64,000 nucleotides of DNA from Molanna angustata. Taxonomy: Eukaryota; Arthropoda; Insecta; Trichoptera; Molannidae. The stretch spans positions 12,896,743-12,960,742 of the forward strand of contig OY754977.1 in NCBI GenBank assembly GCA_963576475.1, in the 5' to 3' direction. The notes under the pieces were generated by a model. It was given only the letters and a program-made list of their open reading frames with translations, made no database searches and was not told the DNA's origin. This document shows, piece after piece, positions 1-14,923 of the stretch (position 1 is its first letter; each line of letters starts with the position of its first letter). The translations under genes were made by a program, and so were the position numbers.

Positions 1-1102
1 GTGCTATGAAGTGGTCGCATGATAATGGCCTAACAATTAACGAAAAAAAGACACAACTAATACACATATCATCTCCCCATATTAAGAATATAAGCAGTGT
101 AAATTTAGTATCCCACAATTATAAATGCCTAGATAACCGTCAAAAAGACTGTAATTGTAGTATTATTCTACCAACTAAAAGCGTCAAATATTTGGGAATT
201 ATGATTGATGATAAATTCAATTGGCTACCACACATTCAAAATATATGTAATAAACTTAGATCAATACTAGCAAAAATGTACATTATTAAAAATTATGTTC
301 CTTTTAAAACCCTAAAAACAATGTACATGGCTATGGCTGAACCTATTATATCGTACAGCATTCTTGTGTGGGGACATACATTTAAAACATATCTTATGCA
401 AATAGAAAAATTACAAAAACGTTTAATTAGATGTATGTTACCCAAAAATAGAGCTATTTGTTTGAAAAGGGAGGGAAAGAGCATTTTCGCAGAAACCAAA
501 ATAATGACAGCTACACAAATTTATAAATACAGATTTATTCTACAAAATTACTTTAAAAATGAACACAAAACACCTGTAACAAATAAGTATAAGACCAGAC
601 AAGTAACTTCCGGTAAATATAATATACCTAGAGTAAATAACTATTACGGTGAAAGGACACTGCAGTATTCAATACCAACAATTTTTAACAGCTTGCCCTC
701 AGACTTAATTGGATTAAATTCATTTTATAAAATCAAAAGATCCTGTAAAAAAATCATTTTTAACGAATAATGGTCTCTTCCTTCCTTTTATTTTTATTAT
801 TTTATTTTATTATTTTATTACTTTTCCTTTTGTTTTTGTTCTTACTCTATTGTGTTTTTCGGGTTTTCTTCTATATGTTTTTTTTTGTTGTTGTTTTTTA
901 TTCTAGTGTTGTTTTGGATCTATCAAAACATTTTTATCTTGTCAAACCAATTTCATTTCTTTTTGTCATTGTTGGTTAGTTTAAGTTAGCACATATATTG
1001 TATGATATAGAAACCCACTGATAACCACATATGGTTAGTGGGATCTTTTATAAATGAAATTATGTTGGAAAAAAAAAAAATAAAAAAAAAAAAAAAAAAA
1101 AA
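1..1102 (+). mobile_element. LINE 3' part with 3' UTR stem-loop and poly-A tail
   Basis: After the ORF stop at 770 comes a T-rich 3' UTR. A stem-loop follows at 1014-1042 (CCCACT paired to AGTGGG, AACC to GGTT, bulge GAT). An A-rich tail runs from about 1069 to 1102. Similar terminal stem-loops appear at three other LINE 3' ends in the window. It lies antisense to unc-13. Confidence 0.8.
3..770 (+). CDS. non-LTR retrotransposon reverse transcriptase, C-terminal part (truncated by window edge)
   Basis: The frame is open from the window edge to a TAA at 768-770 (about 255 residues visible). It shows the post-palm region of LINE reverse transcriptases: a WSHDNGLTINEKKTQ segment, VKYLGIMIDDKFNWLPHI, then PIISYSILVWG and a basic tail ending in a LPSDLIGL...FKxKIK-like region. 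The upstream endonuclease and catalytic palm would lie outside the window. The visible part has no stop or frameshift, so this copy may be relatively young. Clade (CR1/Jockey-like) cannot be fixed from the C-terminus. Confidence 0.85.
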   Translation, partial: AMKWSHDNGLTINEKKTQLIHISSPHIKNISSVNLVSHNYKCLDNRQKDCNCSIILPTKSVKYLGIMIDDKFNWLPHIQNICNKLRSILAKMYIIKNYVPFKTLKTMYMAMAEPIISYSILVWGHTFKTYLMQIEKLQKRLIRCMLPKNRAICLKREGKSIFAETKIMTATQIYKYRFILQNYFKNEHKTPVTNKYKTRQVTSGKYNIPRVNNYYGERTLQYSIPTIFNSLPSDLIGLNSFYKIKRSCKKIIFNE

Positions 1103-3336
1103 ATGTACCGCATAATATGGAGGTTTGCGGATTCATTAAAATATGAAAATTAATTGTATCATTGAGTAACACGGAGAAACCCACTAAGGCACCTAGATAG
1201 TATCTACGCACTACTACGTACGCCTGTACACCTGTCGCTGATTACCCCACATTTTGGTATATTCCGTTTGTATTTACTTATGAATTAGTTTGAAAAACAA
1301 TTTTATTTCTAAAAGGATTAAAAAAAAATATGCTGAAATGTATTTTGGAAATTTTGACTACCTTGAAACATCACGACAGCAACGTTCTGTTATTTGACTT
1401 ATTCTATCTTCAATTGTATCTGATTACAATCGGTTCAATTTTTCATGAGATTTTACAGTTTCGTTTGAAGAGATACGATGAAAGCTTACATACGATAGAC
1501 CACAAAGGATTTCAAATATACGTAGGTTGGTACAATGTCAAAACAAACTATATTCCCCTTTTCAAAATAATACTTCATGGTTATAATTCTTCTTGACACA
1601 AGAAAGGAAAGTTCAAGATGGAGACAGAACAAATTTACTTTTCAAGAATTGTATTGTATTGTAAATGAATAGCTAGCATTATAAAGTATGTATTTTTTCA
1701 CTCATTCTGTTTACATATATTTATTTATTGAATATATGTTTACACAAATGGGCAACGGCAAGATTATTGTTACAAGGCTACAAATACATTTCTTCCAAAT
1801 CCAAGTAAAATAAAACTGATGGGTGGTGGCAGAACGGTTACAGACTAAAGAACTCATTAGATTTTTTTCAAATTATGCAAATTTCTATCTAATAGACGGT
1901 TTGACTCCATTAGATTTTGAAGGATACCTGATTTTTTTTAAAGAGAAATATTTCAATATGACCCCGATCTCAAGAAACTTAAAAATATAAATTTTTATTT
2001 TCAAATTGCTAAAAAAGTACACCACTTTCATAAAATGGAATTGAAGAATTATAAAGTTTTTGCATAATTAAATATTTAATTCAAAAAACAAATAAAAAAC
2101 TATTTTATGAAAATGCTGAATTTTTCATAAAAAAATTGAATACTTTGTGGAGTGACTTGGTAGTGAGGAATATAGCGTTGGCCACAACCTACTCGTTTTA
2201 TAATCGCGTGATGGTACGAACCTATAATAATTATGGTATGCAAATTGTAAATTTCATAAATTACGAATAAAATAAGAATGATTGCCTTTCTTTATGAGAT
2301 TATGATATCGTGGTATGAATGTGTATGTTATATGCATGTAGACCACGTATAAAAATATCCATGAAACATAAAAACAAGATAAATCCAAGAAAACAACATG
2401 AACCATCGAATGTTCTTGATAGAAAAATCTGTATAGCTAATAAAAAAATACGGAGATCTTTTGACGACTAAAGAAATACATCATCTTCCGACCTTTATAT
2501 CTGTGTATTCATTTACTTATATTTTTTTTTGTGTATCAAAATATTATATAAGTTGGGTAGCAACTGAAAGCAAATATGTAAAATCTCTACCATGTGAATT
2601 TTGAATGCCTTGGCTATATCGTATTGATAAATATGACCAAAAATCGTATAACTAGACAAAATTTGACTGCTGTAATTTTTTCTGCGACATTATCACGTCG
2701 AGGTCACTGTGGATATAAAAACGGCTGGTGTTCGGTTACAGTAGCGTCTAGAACCAGCTCTTCTTTTCTGCATTCTTAGGTTAGGTTTAAATTTGTTTAT
2801 AATAATAATAGCGACTGGCGTGAACGATTTGCTTTATAAATTGAATTATAAAATATTATAAATTAAATTTATAAATTCTTTCAATTTTTCGCATTTAATA
2901 TAAAATTTCACAGCTCATTTGACTTAATACTACGACATCTCAACCAATCAGAGAGCCAACCGGAAACAGAATGCGAAAGGGTAAATGCGGATTGTAGAGT
3001 CTAGTTTCGGTTACATGATGTTTATTAGTGTGACTGGCCCGCGAGAATCAGATAATGCTAAATGCGAACTGAATCAGTTTGTGATTGGTGGGGGCATAAA
3101 TAGGCTACCTCGAATACTCCTACAACACTTTGGATAAAGTGACGACCATCGACCGGCGTGTCAAGACTCGACTCGAAAGACAGCGCTTCCGAAACATGTA
3201 GCGAAGTGACTCATAAAAATAGTGGTATATAGCCAGTAATATTATTCAAATATGGTATATACCGAAACTGTTCAATCAACTACAACATACTGTGATGCAT
3301 TTTCATTGCTTTGATTTAATATATTTTTATTGTTCT
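1103..3336. other. intron 6 sequence, no gene recognised
   Basis: It is AT-rich. An 88-codon ORF at 1330-1596 has no recognisable similarity. Position 2178-2200 carries a reverse-oriented copy of the terminal module seen at 34031 (TTGGCCACAACCTACTCG). About 3100-3230 looks like repeat DNA but was not assigned. Confidence 0.4.
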
Positions 3337-3520
3337 GGGGGGGCAAGTCTGGTCCAACCGGCGAAATCAAAACCCTCACGATTACCCATATCATGGATAT
3401 TATTAATATATGGAGTTATATAATATCTTTAGATGTCATAGAATTCCATATGATAATTATGTTCATGATATGGGTAGTCACGAGGGTTATGATTTCGCCG
3501 GTTGGACCAGACATGCCCCT
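3337..3520. mobile_element. palindromic MITE, copy 1
   Basis: It is a near-complete palindrome about 184 bp long. The left end reads GGGGGGCAAGTCTGGTCC and the right end is its inverse (GGACCAGACATGCCCC). The arms extend through GGCGAAATCAAAACCCTC and its complement. Two related copies lie at 55417-55598 and 55775-55929. Flanking triplets look like CWG (CTG left, CAG right), a possible 3-bp target duplication. No transposase was seen. Confidence 0.85.
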
Positions 3521-4483
3521 CAGATTATTCATATTTTTCATTGATCTATTTTTGATTTGCTTTATTACAAATTGTTTTAATAGTGATTTTCTTTATTTTT
3601 ATTGTTTTTATTTATTTCTTTTGATGAACATTATTTCAATTGTTTTTGTATTTGATTTATTTTAATAAATCAAACACAAAAAATAACATTTGTTTTCTAA
3701 TGTACATTTTCACAAATTTAAAACATAAAAAAAAACATATTATTGTCTTGTTTATATTTTTTTTACATGTTTCGCAAAGTATTATATGAAATAACTTAAC
3801 TTTAAATACTAATTTTCACACTCAAGTTTAAGCCTAATGCTTTGTCTAATGAACATTTTATTATACAAAGATCAAAATTGTATTAACAGGCAAGTATACT
3901 GGTAACAGCGAATATTATACCAGAAACAATTTTATTAATTTTTACTACTTTATTTTATTTTTGAAAAAGTAAAATTGTTTGATAACCAATTGGTATAATT
4001 CGTGAATATGCCAACCGATTCCTTGTATTGTTATCCCATACATTGCACGTATCCATCCTACAACTGATGTCCACGCACTACGTACATACACGTATGTGCC
4101 ATAGTATCGTTTTACAAGGTGTAACATGTTTTTGAAAGGTTTATAAATAAATTGTCTCGTGTGTTTACATTTTATGCGAGAGTTTATGCCTTTGTCGAAG
4201 AATAAAATCCTTCGGTCCGTGTCAAAGCCGGGCGTTTTTCGTTTTACGTTCCAAGTTCTCCAACCATTATGCCCGGGCGTAATCTAAATTCCATGACTAT
4301 GGACAAAACGTGAGTACATCGGACATTTATATGCCATCCTTCATAGACCATCGCAATTCTAATAAAACATTATGATGGAATATTGGACATCTACATCTGT
4401 CAACGTAGCGCAGCAAATTTGATCGATCATATTATTCTAGGCAATCGTATACGATCGTACCAGCAATATCTTAAGACTTTCTT
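3521..4483. other. intron 6 sequence, no gene recognised
   Basis: It is AT-rich with T-runs, and I see nothing coding in it. Confidence 0.4.
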
Positions 4484-4762
4484 TAATCTCATCAAAGTGA
4501 AAGGACAATTTAATTAAAAAAGAATAAGGTCAGCATCAAATGAGTATGGAATTGTCAATCTCATAAGAACTTATCAAAACACAGTTAAATACTTAGATTC
4601 ATTATGTTTTACAGCTATCCACTCGTCTGCGAGTGTTCCTATAATACGATACTAAATCTCATCAAAATGAAAGGACAATTTAGTTTAAAAAGAATATGGG
4701 CAGCATCAAATGAGTATGGCATTGTCAATATCATAAGAATCCGTCAAAACACGGCTTAATCT
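4484..4762. repeat. imperfect direct duplication, spacing about 170 bp
   Basis: About 110 bp starting at 4484 (AATCTCATCAAAGTGAAAGG) recurs at 4654 (AATCTCATCAAAATGAAAGG). Similarity continues through GCAGCATCAAATGAGTATGG and TCAAAACACGG. The copies differ by scattered substitutions, so the duplication is old. Confidence 0.85.
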
Positions 4763-4970
4763 CGTAAAGTAAAATGACCGATGAACAAAAGAAGACAGCA
4801 TTCACCTTCAAATAATGATCTGATACCATAAAAAAAGGTTTTAGGCCATGGAATAATTTAAGTAGATTGTTTTTTATGTCGACGTCTTCGATTCCCAACA
4901 GACAAGATATTTACTGAATATTATTTTTTAACTAAAAATTATACCTGTTGAGAATTTTATTCGATACGAT

Positions 4971-5496
4971 ATGATTTTTATTTATAATACCTACTCCAAA
5001 AATTTTAGCTCTTACCTACTCCAAAAAATTTCTTTCAACTGCCCCATGAAAACAACATGCCAAAATCACCTTTTCTATACACCATACTGCAGAACAAATT
5101 ACGCACAGAATAATTATGTCAACAGATGCTTAAATTATTACAATAGTCTTGACCCCCAACCTGATATATTCAACTCCACACAGACATCGATGAAATGCCA
5201 ATTACGCGCAGTTATTGGTAATATTACTGGTTAAAAATCAAACCTACTTTCCTTAAACATTCATCCCTTCCTTATCAACGCTTTCCTATATCCATTACCC
5301 TTCCCTTTCCCCCACATACACTCACCATCTTATAATGACTACCCAACATTAATAATGTATAATAATTTAAATATGTGAAACTTTATAATTGGCTATTTAT
5401 TTTGTATTCTCATTTGAAATTAAGTATTATAAATGTATAGCTGTTAAGTTTCCAAACAAATAAAAAAAAAAAAAATAAATAAATAAATAAATATCC
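4971..5496 (+). mobile_element. LINE C-terminal fragment with 3' UTR and A-rich tail
   Basis: The frame 4971-5234 ends with a LINE tail pattern (TPYCRTNYAQNNYVNRCLNY, then a short C-terminus with QLR). A pyrimidine-rich 3' UTR and a tail of A's and AAAT repeats at 5461-5494 follow. The 5' end is truncated. It lies antisense to unc-13. Confidence 0.65.
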
Positions 5497-7759
5497 AAAA
5501 TTACTTTGTTTACACCACTTATGAGGACTAAACGTTAACATTACGTTCTCAAGTCAGTACGTAAGTCTTCCTGAAGAAGAGAACGTTGATCTCGAAACCG
5601 TTCGACGTAAGTCGTCATAAGTGATGTAAATATTGAATATTATAAATAATTTATAATGACGCCACAAAGTGACCTTTCAAATTTTAATGAAATATGATTT
5701 TTTCCTGTTAAAGTTAAAATGGCCCCAATAAAAATATATACGGATATTATTGATGTTAACGCTTAGAAAATGAGACGTCAAGATAGGAGAAACTGACTGA
5801 GTAGTGTAGTAGATGGAGTCAGAAAACCACCCCAAAGAAAGAATACATTTGATTTTGCATTTGATCGAAAAAGATAAAGTGCAATGTTTCTATATTTGCT
5901 TCAGAAACAGCGCCTCGTATTGAGCAATCAAGCAAAAAAAATAATATATAATTCATGTTTCATCTTTCCAATATCAGAAATAATCTTCGCCACAAAATAT
6001 AGCCGGTATTGTACGTTTGCGCAATATCGAAGAACACATTGGAAATAAAAATAAAAATCGTCGAAAAGGTTGTTCGCTCGAAGAAACATAACAGTGGAAT
6101 TCCGAGATCAGAGTTCAGAGATCTTTTCTCAATTTTTTTCCGTTTCAGCAAAAGAGGGTCGCTACAGAAAGGGTGACAAATGATTTCCGGATCCTAATAG
6201 ATAAAAGAATTCTGTAGATCAGTGAAATTGAAGAATTCTTCATTATCTTATTTTTAAAGTTTTCAAAGAGACAAGAAAATACGAGATGGTTTGTATAGTA
6301 TAAGTACACAAGGAAATATGTCGTCACCTCGAGTTTTTAACGGGACAGAGAGTACAGTATTTTTTTTATTAAATTCTCAAAGGACATGTGATATTCATCA
6401 TTCATAGTAAAAACATATAGTGGAGAAATATAAGTAAATAAATATAAGAACAAACAACAACTAACAACCTTCTTGCAACCCGTTTTTTTTTAAACCTGGA
6501 TAAATATTTTCCTAAACAGATTGCAAACCCTCCCTTAAGCTATCTAGTGCCATTCTTCGAAAGAGTATAATGGTTCCAAATCTTAATAGCTGGTGTTAAA
6601 AAAAACGGAAAGTGAAATATAATATTTACATAGAAATCTAAATAAATTTAAATGAAACCCTATTAATACGAGTACACCAACATTAATAAACAATTTGAAA
6701 TATTTGTTTGTTATTAGAATAAATATAGAAATAATTTAATAGTCAAAAGATAGACTACCTCTAACGAAGCAAAATGGATGCATTACGTTTTTTATATTAA
6801 TTTGAAACTAATTTGCACATCCAGGATGTCTTTTGAACCAACTCAAAAGCTTTTAAAATATTAAAATTTTAACTGTTAGATCACTTTACAAAATAAAACT
6901 TTATTTAAATATTACTCTCATAAAAAATCCTGCAATCAATCACGTCACCAGTACCGGAAATCAATTCCAATTACCTGCCGATATCTTGTTCCTGAGTGGT
7001 GCTTTGTGTCCCGTTGTATAAACGCAGTCGATTTAGTTATTCAAAGAAGCTGAAATAAAGCGTCTTCTTTGAACAAAGAAATGGAAATGAGAAGAGTAAG
7101 ACAGCTGATAAAGTTTGCTATAGTTAAAGTACTAGATAATATCAACAGAGAAAATTTTATGTTACTTGGTGACGCAACTTGAATATACCTATCTATTCTA
7201 TTCTACAGGTACTACAGTTGTGTGAAGTATAAGATTTTTATGGTCATAAAAATATATATACCTATGAATAATATTAAAAATTAGTACAATGCCTAATGTA
7301 CTTATCAGTAGAACAATGTACTTAATAATATTGTTTGTGATACAATATGAATGTTATATTTGCTTTTGAAATTCTTTCAAACTGACACATATTAATTAAT
7401 TGATTTATTTATTGATTTAATTATTTGTTTATAAATCGAATTATTGTTTTTTTTATTATTTAATTTTGACTTTAATTGAAAATTTGTAATATTGAGAGTC
7501 TTCACTGGTCCATATGCTGGTAACTCATTTATGTTTATACATTGTAGTTATGACTGTCTGTACTCTAAAAATGAAATAAAATAAAAATAAAATAAAATAT
7601 TAAAACAGGCTTATTTACACAAGTCTTGTACTAAATAGGTACATATGCAGAAATTGCAGCATGACAAATATTTCTAGAAAACATTCATCTTCGCTTTCAC
7701 ATTTAAAATTTACACAGCTCGGTAAGAAATGAAGTTGAAAAGAAAAATGTACCAGATAA
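5497..7759. other. intron 6 sequence; short inverted repeat at 5517-5628
   Basis: A 14-bp inverted repeat (CACTTATGAGGACT at about 5517 against AGTCGTCATAAGTG at about 5615, one mismatch) encloses a roughly 85-bp centre. A retroelement-like A-rich tail occurs at about 7570-7600. The rest is AT-rich with no gene recognised. Confidence 0.4.
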
Positions 7760-8075
7760 TCGTCAACCGGCACTCCTGTATGCTTCCGAATTTCGGACAA
7801 TGTACAACTCCTACTCTAGGCAACTGGAAACTGCTGAATTGCGTATGCTAAGATGAGCAGCTGGAGTGTCCTTACGGGAGAAAATAAAAAGCTCATATAC
7901 AAAGTAAATTTTAGAAAAGCCAGTTGAGATTGTACGAGCACGTTGAACGCAGACCGCCAGATCACATGGTAAACAAAGTAATCTCCATGGATCTTAGAAG
8001 GACCTATAATTTAAGGACGAGGAGAGCTGACCCCAACATTCGACACAGACGAAGAGTTGGAATAAAGCAATCGGG
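7760..8075 (+). pseudogene. decayed LINE C-terminal remnant
   Basis: Read across frames, it shows a LINE post-RT pattern: LLYASEFRTM, then QLETAELRMLR with an in-frame stop, then AAGVSLREKIKSSY, then RRPPDHMVNKVISMDL and YNLRTRRADPN. The last block matches the end of the element at 29666-29932 (LRTRRADPN). It has several stops and frameshifts. Confidence 0.7.
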
Positions 8076-8109
8076 GAAAAGATACAATAAAATATATTGT
8101 TTGTAACGT

Positions 8110-9369
8110 TTTAAAAATCATATGACTTTTTAGGCATCAAAACAAAGAAAATCTTTGATAAACAATACCCTAAGATTTTATATGAAATATTTTTAAACAT
8201 CTCAAAAGAGACGAAGTTGAAATATTATAGGAGAACGTACTGAACGCTTTCGAGCGGAGTTTCAATCTGAACGCAGCATCGGGCGTTATAAATGTCAAAT
8301 GTCATTTATCATACATGTATTTTTAGGTTATATTATACTTACTGTTACTCAAATATTTAAAAAATGCCATACTTATGTATATTTAATGAGGAAGGAAATA
8401 TATAGAAAAACAGCCAAAAAAATATTTTTTACGTTGCTATCTCTTATACTATCTAATACATATAACGTAGGTATACCAACGAATTTTTCGAGCCTTTGCG
8501 ATTTAAATTTAAACGTCAAATACATAGAAGCGAGCGCTTTTTTATATCGAGAAAGTTTAATTTCATTGAATCTATCCACAAGATCCGAGCGTTTCTGAAT
8601 AGTTTTCCATGGTAATATTTTGTTTTTGGAAAATATTACTGCTGAAAATTCATTTCCGGTAAAACTCAAAGGGTGTTGAAGTATATAGAAAACAAAGTTA
8701 TTTCTCGATTTCCATCTAAAGGCAAGGTCGCAGGCGGTTTTGAAATTGAAACGAAATATTTTTTTTTGTAATACGTCGCATGATACTGATAAAATTTTCG
8801 AGTATTTTTTACATTGATCGATTTATTTTTCTCTTTGTTTTTTGACACACAAGATGAACGCAAGCAGTCATGCCCGGGATAATATACATAAATCTTTGCT
8901 TACACAATTGTTTTCCCATTGAACGATTTTTTAAAATTCATATTAAATATGCAGTGCGATTAAACACGTTAAGAGTGTACCTGCTGCCGGTGTATCTATT
9001 TTTTTATTTGATATACCATCATTATTACTTATCAAATCGTCTTGAAAAAAATTGACTTTGATACTTTGGGTTTTAATAAAGAAAAATATTTCTTAACTTT
9101 TTGATAATGTCCTTAAAAATAATGGCAAACCCCGATTTTCAACATTTATCTTATACTTTTAATAAAATATAAGGCGTAGAACAATACATTTTTTTTAAAT
9201 TCCATTCAGCGCCACAGCGAAATAAAAAATTATTAGGTTTCTTTACTAAACCTGAAGCATTAATGCAAATTTCACGACATATTTTACCAGATATTTTTGA
9301 CTATTTAATTTAAAAAAGTGTATGTTGCTCTACGTCTTATATTTTTAAAGAAATATTCCTAAATTTATT
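8110..9369. other. intron 6 sequence, no gene recognised
   Basis: It contains overlapping short ORFs on both strands with no recognisable similarity. The stretch near 8380-8470 resembles 19060-19150 (GAGGAAGGAAATATA and following), suggesting a shared repeat. Confidence 0.35.
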
Positions 9370-9695
9370 ATAGTTCCTAAATTCCTTCTATATCCTTCCG
9401 TAACCTCCTTTTCCTCATTGCTATGATCAGTGTTATTTTTATTATTCTTTTTTTTTTAAACTCTCTTTTCATTTTTTTCTCTTTATAATTTTTTTTTTTA
9501 TATTTCTTACTCTTTTATGTCATTTTTTATCAATTTATTTCTCACTTAATTAGTACTGTACCAATTTAACTAAGAGACTTCACGTTGCTCGGGTTGGTTG
9601 GAAGAAATTGCCTTATGGCAATAAACCTGCCTTTGTACACATGTACATAAATTATATAAATAAATAAATAAATAAAATAAATATAAAAAATCGGG
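9370..9695 (+). mobile_element. retroelement 3' end with AAAT-repeat tail
   Basis: A pyrimidine-rich stretch leads into CTCGGGTTGGTTGGAAGAAA, then TGGCAATAAACCTGCC, TTTGTACACATGTACATAAA and an AAAT-repeat tail at about 9650-9690. Reverse-oriented relatives occur at 18585-18655 and, weakly, 20000-20060. This pattern is typical of a LINE 3' UTR; no coding part was seen. Confidence 0.6.
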
Positions 9696-9832
9696 GTATG
9701 CTTATTTATTTTTCTACAAGAATATATACAAAACATCGCATGCGTCAATAGTGCAAACTAAACTGCAGCATTAAATTAAATGAATATGACTCGAATTTTA
9801 CGTTTTACCAGTTGTTTACGAGTATTAAATTT

Positions 9833-10110
9833 GATCGGGCGTTTGAAAGAACGGATAACCAAATGATAAACAAACGGATAACCAAATGATCGGGCGTTTA
9901 AAGAAACGGACAACCAAATGATAACTAAACGGATAACCAAATGATCGGGCGTTTAAAGGAACGGATAACCAAATGATAACCAAACGGATAATCAAACGGA
10001 TATCTAAATGATCGGGCGTTTAAAAGAACGGATAACCAAATGATAAAAAACGGATAATTAAACAAATAAACTAATGATCGGGCGTTTAAAGGAACGGATA
10101 ACCGAATGAA
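9833..10110. repeat. minisatellite, five units of 55-67 bp
   Basis: GATCGGGCGTTT recurs at 9833, 9888, 9943, 10010 and 10076. Between these anchors are variable numbers of the sub-unit ACGGATAACCAAATGAT. Spacing changes (55, 55, 67, 66) come from gain of one short sub-unit, so the array has two-level periodicity. Confidence 0.9.
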
Positions 10111-10276
10111 TTTTCTAATTAAATATTATAATATTTTTTGAATTTGACATTATTGTGTCATGTAATTGGGAAAGATTAAAATCTATTTATGAGTAAATAT
10201 TCAAGTTTGTACTACGAAAATAATTATAGGCTTTCATGAACCAGGGTCCATAAAAGAAAGATCTTCTTTTTCTCAT

Positions 10277-10480
10277 GAAATATCAGGTCCCCCGAAGATG
10301 ACGATCACTGAATGGAAAGTTTCCCTGTCCTGGACATTGCGATACAGCTCCTCCACATTTTTCATACCGGTTCGGTCAAAAGAAACAACGAATGCTGCCA
10401 TCTTCCGACCCCTCTACGACCCTCGATCTTCCCCTTCATGACAAGCTGAAGGATGATATATTTTTCCCTCTCAGAAAATG
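10277..10480 (-). pseudogene. LINE (RTE-like) C-terminal remnant
   Basis: On the minus strand it reads LQLVMKGKIEGRRGVGR followed, after a frame change and stop, by VEELYRNVQDRETFHSVIV and a short tail to a stop. The MKGKIEGRRG-GR...W/EL...DRE pattern is characteristic of the C-terminus of RTE-type and related insect LINEs. It has the same orientation as unc-13. It is frameshifted and non-functional. Confidence 0.75.
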
Positions 10481-12715
<2,235 letters not shown>

Positions 12716-14848
12716 CTAAAGAATAATTTCAAAAAAACACATTAGTATCGTCAGTATTAAAGCAAATATCAATTTTATCTTATAGAATTTGACAATGATA
12801 ATTTATTGCTACTTTGAGATGGTTGAATTACTGATTAGAGCACGGAAGCAAAATATTAAAAAAAATATTGATGTAAATACCAGAATTCCGTCTGAAAAAA
12901 TTAATATTTTTTTCTAGTGAGTATTAATAAAAATATGTGTTTTGCATTACGACAAATTATCCTGAATTTTCCAATTATATAAAATATAAAATATTGAAAA
13001 AATATAAAAAATATGGTAACATTGAAGAGAATTTTTAAAATAACCTAAGAAAGTAAAAAATAGGTATAAAATACAAAATTAAACAATTCAATATTCTTGC
13101 CCCAATGAAAGTATAAGACACTCGTATATGGGGCAAATTATGGTTACTCAAATAATTATTTCAGTGTATAATATTGTATTGGTTCATTCTAAACGCCCTT
13201 GAGGTGAAAACACAAAAATGGCGCTATATAAATTATCCATTTATTATTATTATTAAACATATTAAAATCAATGTATACGAAAAATGTATGATAAATACTT
13301 ATTGGTTTAGAAGAAATATTGAAGATTGGATAGTTAACTGGTTTCAATACTTGATTAAATTTATATGATCTGTTAGGTATAAATAATTATATTTGAACAA
13401 AATATACACAAGTTGACTTCGAGTAGAGTTAAAAATCTGGATATGACAAAAGCATCACAATTACTTGTAAAATTTAGAACCCCATGATATGTACAAGTAC
13501 AAATATAATAGGTATTCATAGTGATAATGAACCCGACGAAACATTGTACTGACGTAGTACAAAATATATGAAAATGACATAAAATTATTATCTGAAATTA
13601 TTTGAAATTTATTAGAGCCTGTAAAACCTTTTGTAATCCGAGAAGTGACATTAAGTTGTTGAAAGACATTAATTTTCAACTGAAAATTAAAGCGAAAGGT
13701 TGAAGAGTGCTATAGTACTATGATAACAATTATTAAGAAATTTAACAGAGTTAAATTACGTATTACCTTCCTTAACAAGTATATTTACAATGGCTTTGTT
13801 TTAAAAACTTGTATTAGTAAAACAAAATTAAATTTGAATATTGATTGACAAATTTATGAAAATAAAAACCTTAATTTTTTTTATCATTCCCTAAATTAAG
13901 CCTAAAAGCTTGTGCTATAGGCGAATTAAATTGGAATTTAAATAATTATTTCAAAATAATTTATTTGGTAGAATTCCATTAAAGACTAATTTACTTACCT
14001 AAGTAAATAGAGTACAACATTTTGATTCTACGCCCTGTCTGAATCTAATGATTTTATAGGTGAGACGAGACTGGAGTTTGGGTATACATGCACGTGTCGT
14101 GCTTCTTTTTATAAGGTTATATACACCCGCCCCCCAGCCGATGATTGGCACACATTGCGGGAAAGGTTTGTCATGATGCTATGAATGAATTAAGGTATAC
14201 TAATTGTGTCAACTTCGAAGTTAATTAAAGAAATGATGAATAAAAACATACTGAGAAAACTTTTAGTAGGTACGTTATTGGAATTTTGTGAAATATAATA
14301 ACTAAAAATGTACCATTTATTTTTATGATTTTTACAATTTTAACTAGGTATATTTACACTAAACCAATAATTGATAGTATAAAATAAATAGTTAAATAAA
14401 TTATTTTAAACCAGTTCAGTCCAAAAAACTTCATGCAAAAAGGTACTTTATATAATTTTAAAATATTTAGTTTTCATTAAATCTCGGCAGTTGTTCAAAC
14501 AGCCAGGCTAATGGAGTGGAAACATCAATGCGACACTTGTTAACAGTATTCTATTAGATTGTAAATTTTTCTTGCTTATTTTACCTAATTGACCTATTTA
14601 TTTATAATTTACTTAATTTGTTAATTTGGTGTTGTTAACAAAAATGAAATGAAAAAGTAAAAGTTTTAATTTTAGTAATGATAAACTGCTAAGAAATAAG
14701 GATTTTAAAATATTTATTTGATTAATATTAAAAATATTTTTAGTATTTGCCTATTGCAGATTCTGTGTTAGATTCAAATGGTTATATCATAAATTAAGAA
14801 AAAAATATATTTATCAAATTAAAAAAAAAATATATCATAATTTTTTAC
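12716..14848 (-). other. unc-13 intron 5
   Basis: It is about 2.1 kb with canonical ends. The segment near 14105-14180 (CACACATTGCGGG, ATGAATGAAT) weakly resembles the interior of the element at 15761-16067. Nothing else is seen. Confidence 0.6.
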
Positions 14849-14923
14849 CAATTCTTCGTCGTTCAAGGTGGCTCTGGGCACGGCTGATGTAAGTCCGGCA
14901 TTTCTCTTCGTGGCGGCCATTGT
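14849..14923 (-). CDS. unc-13: unc-13 75-nt exon
   Basis: The exon is exactly 25 codons: TMAATKRNAGLTSAVPRATL followed by NDEEL. The acceptor is GTGTTTAG and the donor is TTG then GTAAAA. It is symmetrical (phase 0 at both ends), so it could be skipped without a frameshift. The AGLTSA...TLN-EEL pattern matches the corresponding Munc13 linker before the C1 domain. Confidence 0.95.

Noticed and set aside
1330..1596. 88-codon plus-strand ORF
   Set aside because: Length is unremarkable for chance, there is no recognisable motif, and the composition resembles the surrounding intron.
5517..5628. Hammerhead-ribozyme-like motif (CTGAAGA ... CGAAAC) within a short inverted repeat
   Set aside because: The CUGANGA and GAAAC elements are present, but stem II has an extra unpaired base after the core and the outer inverted repeat is about 50 nt too far from the core; a covariance search would decide.
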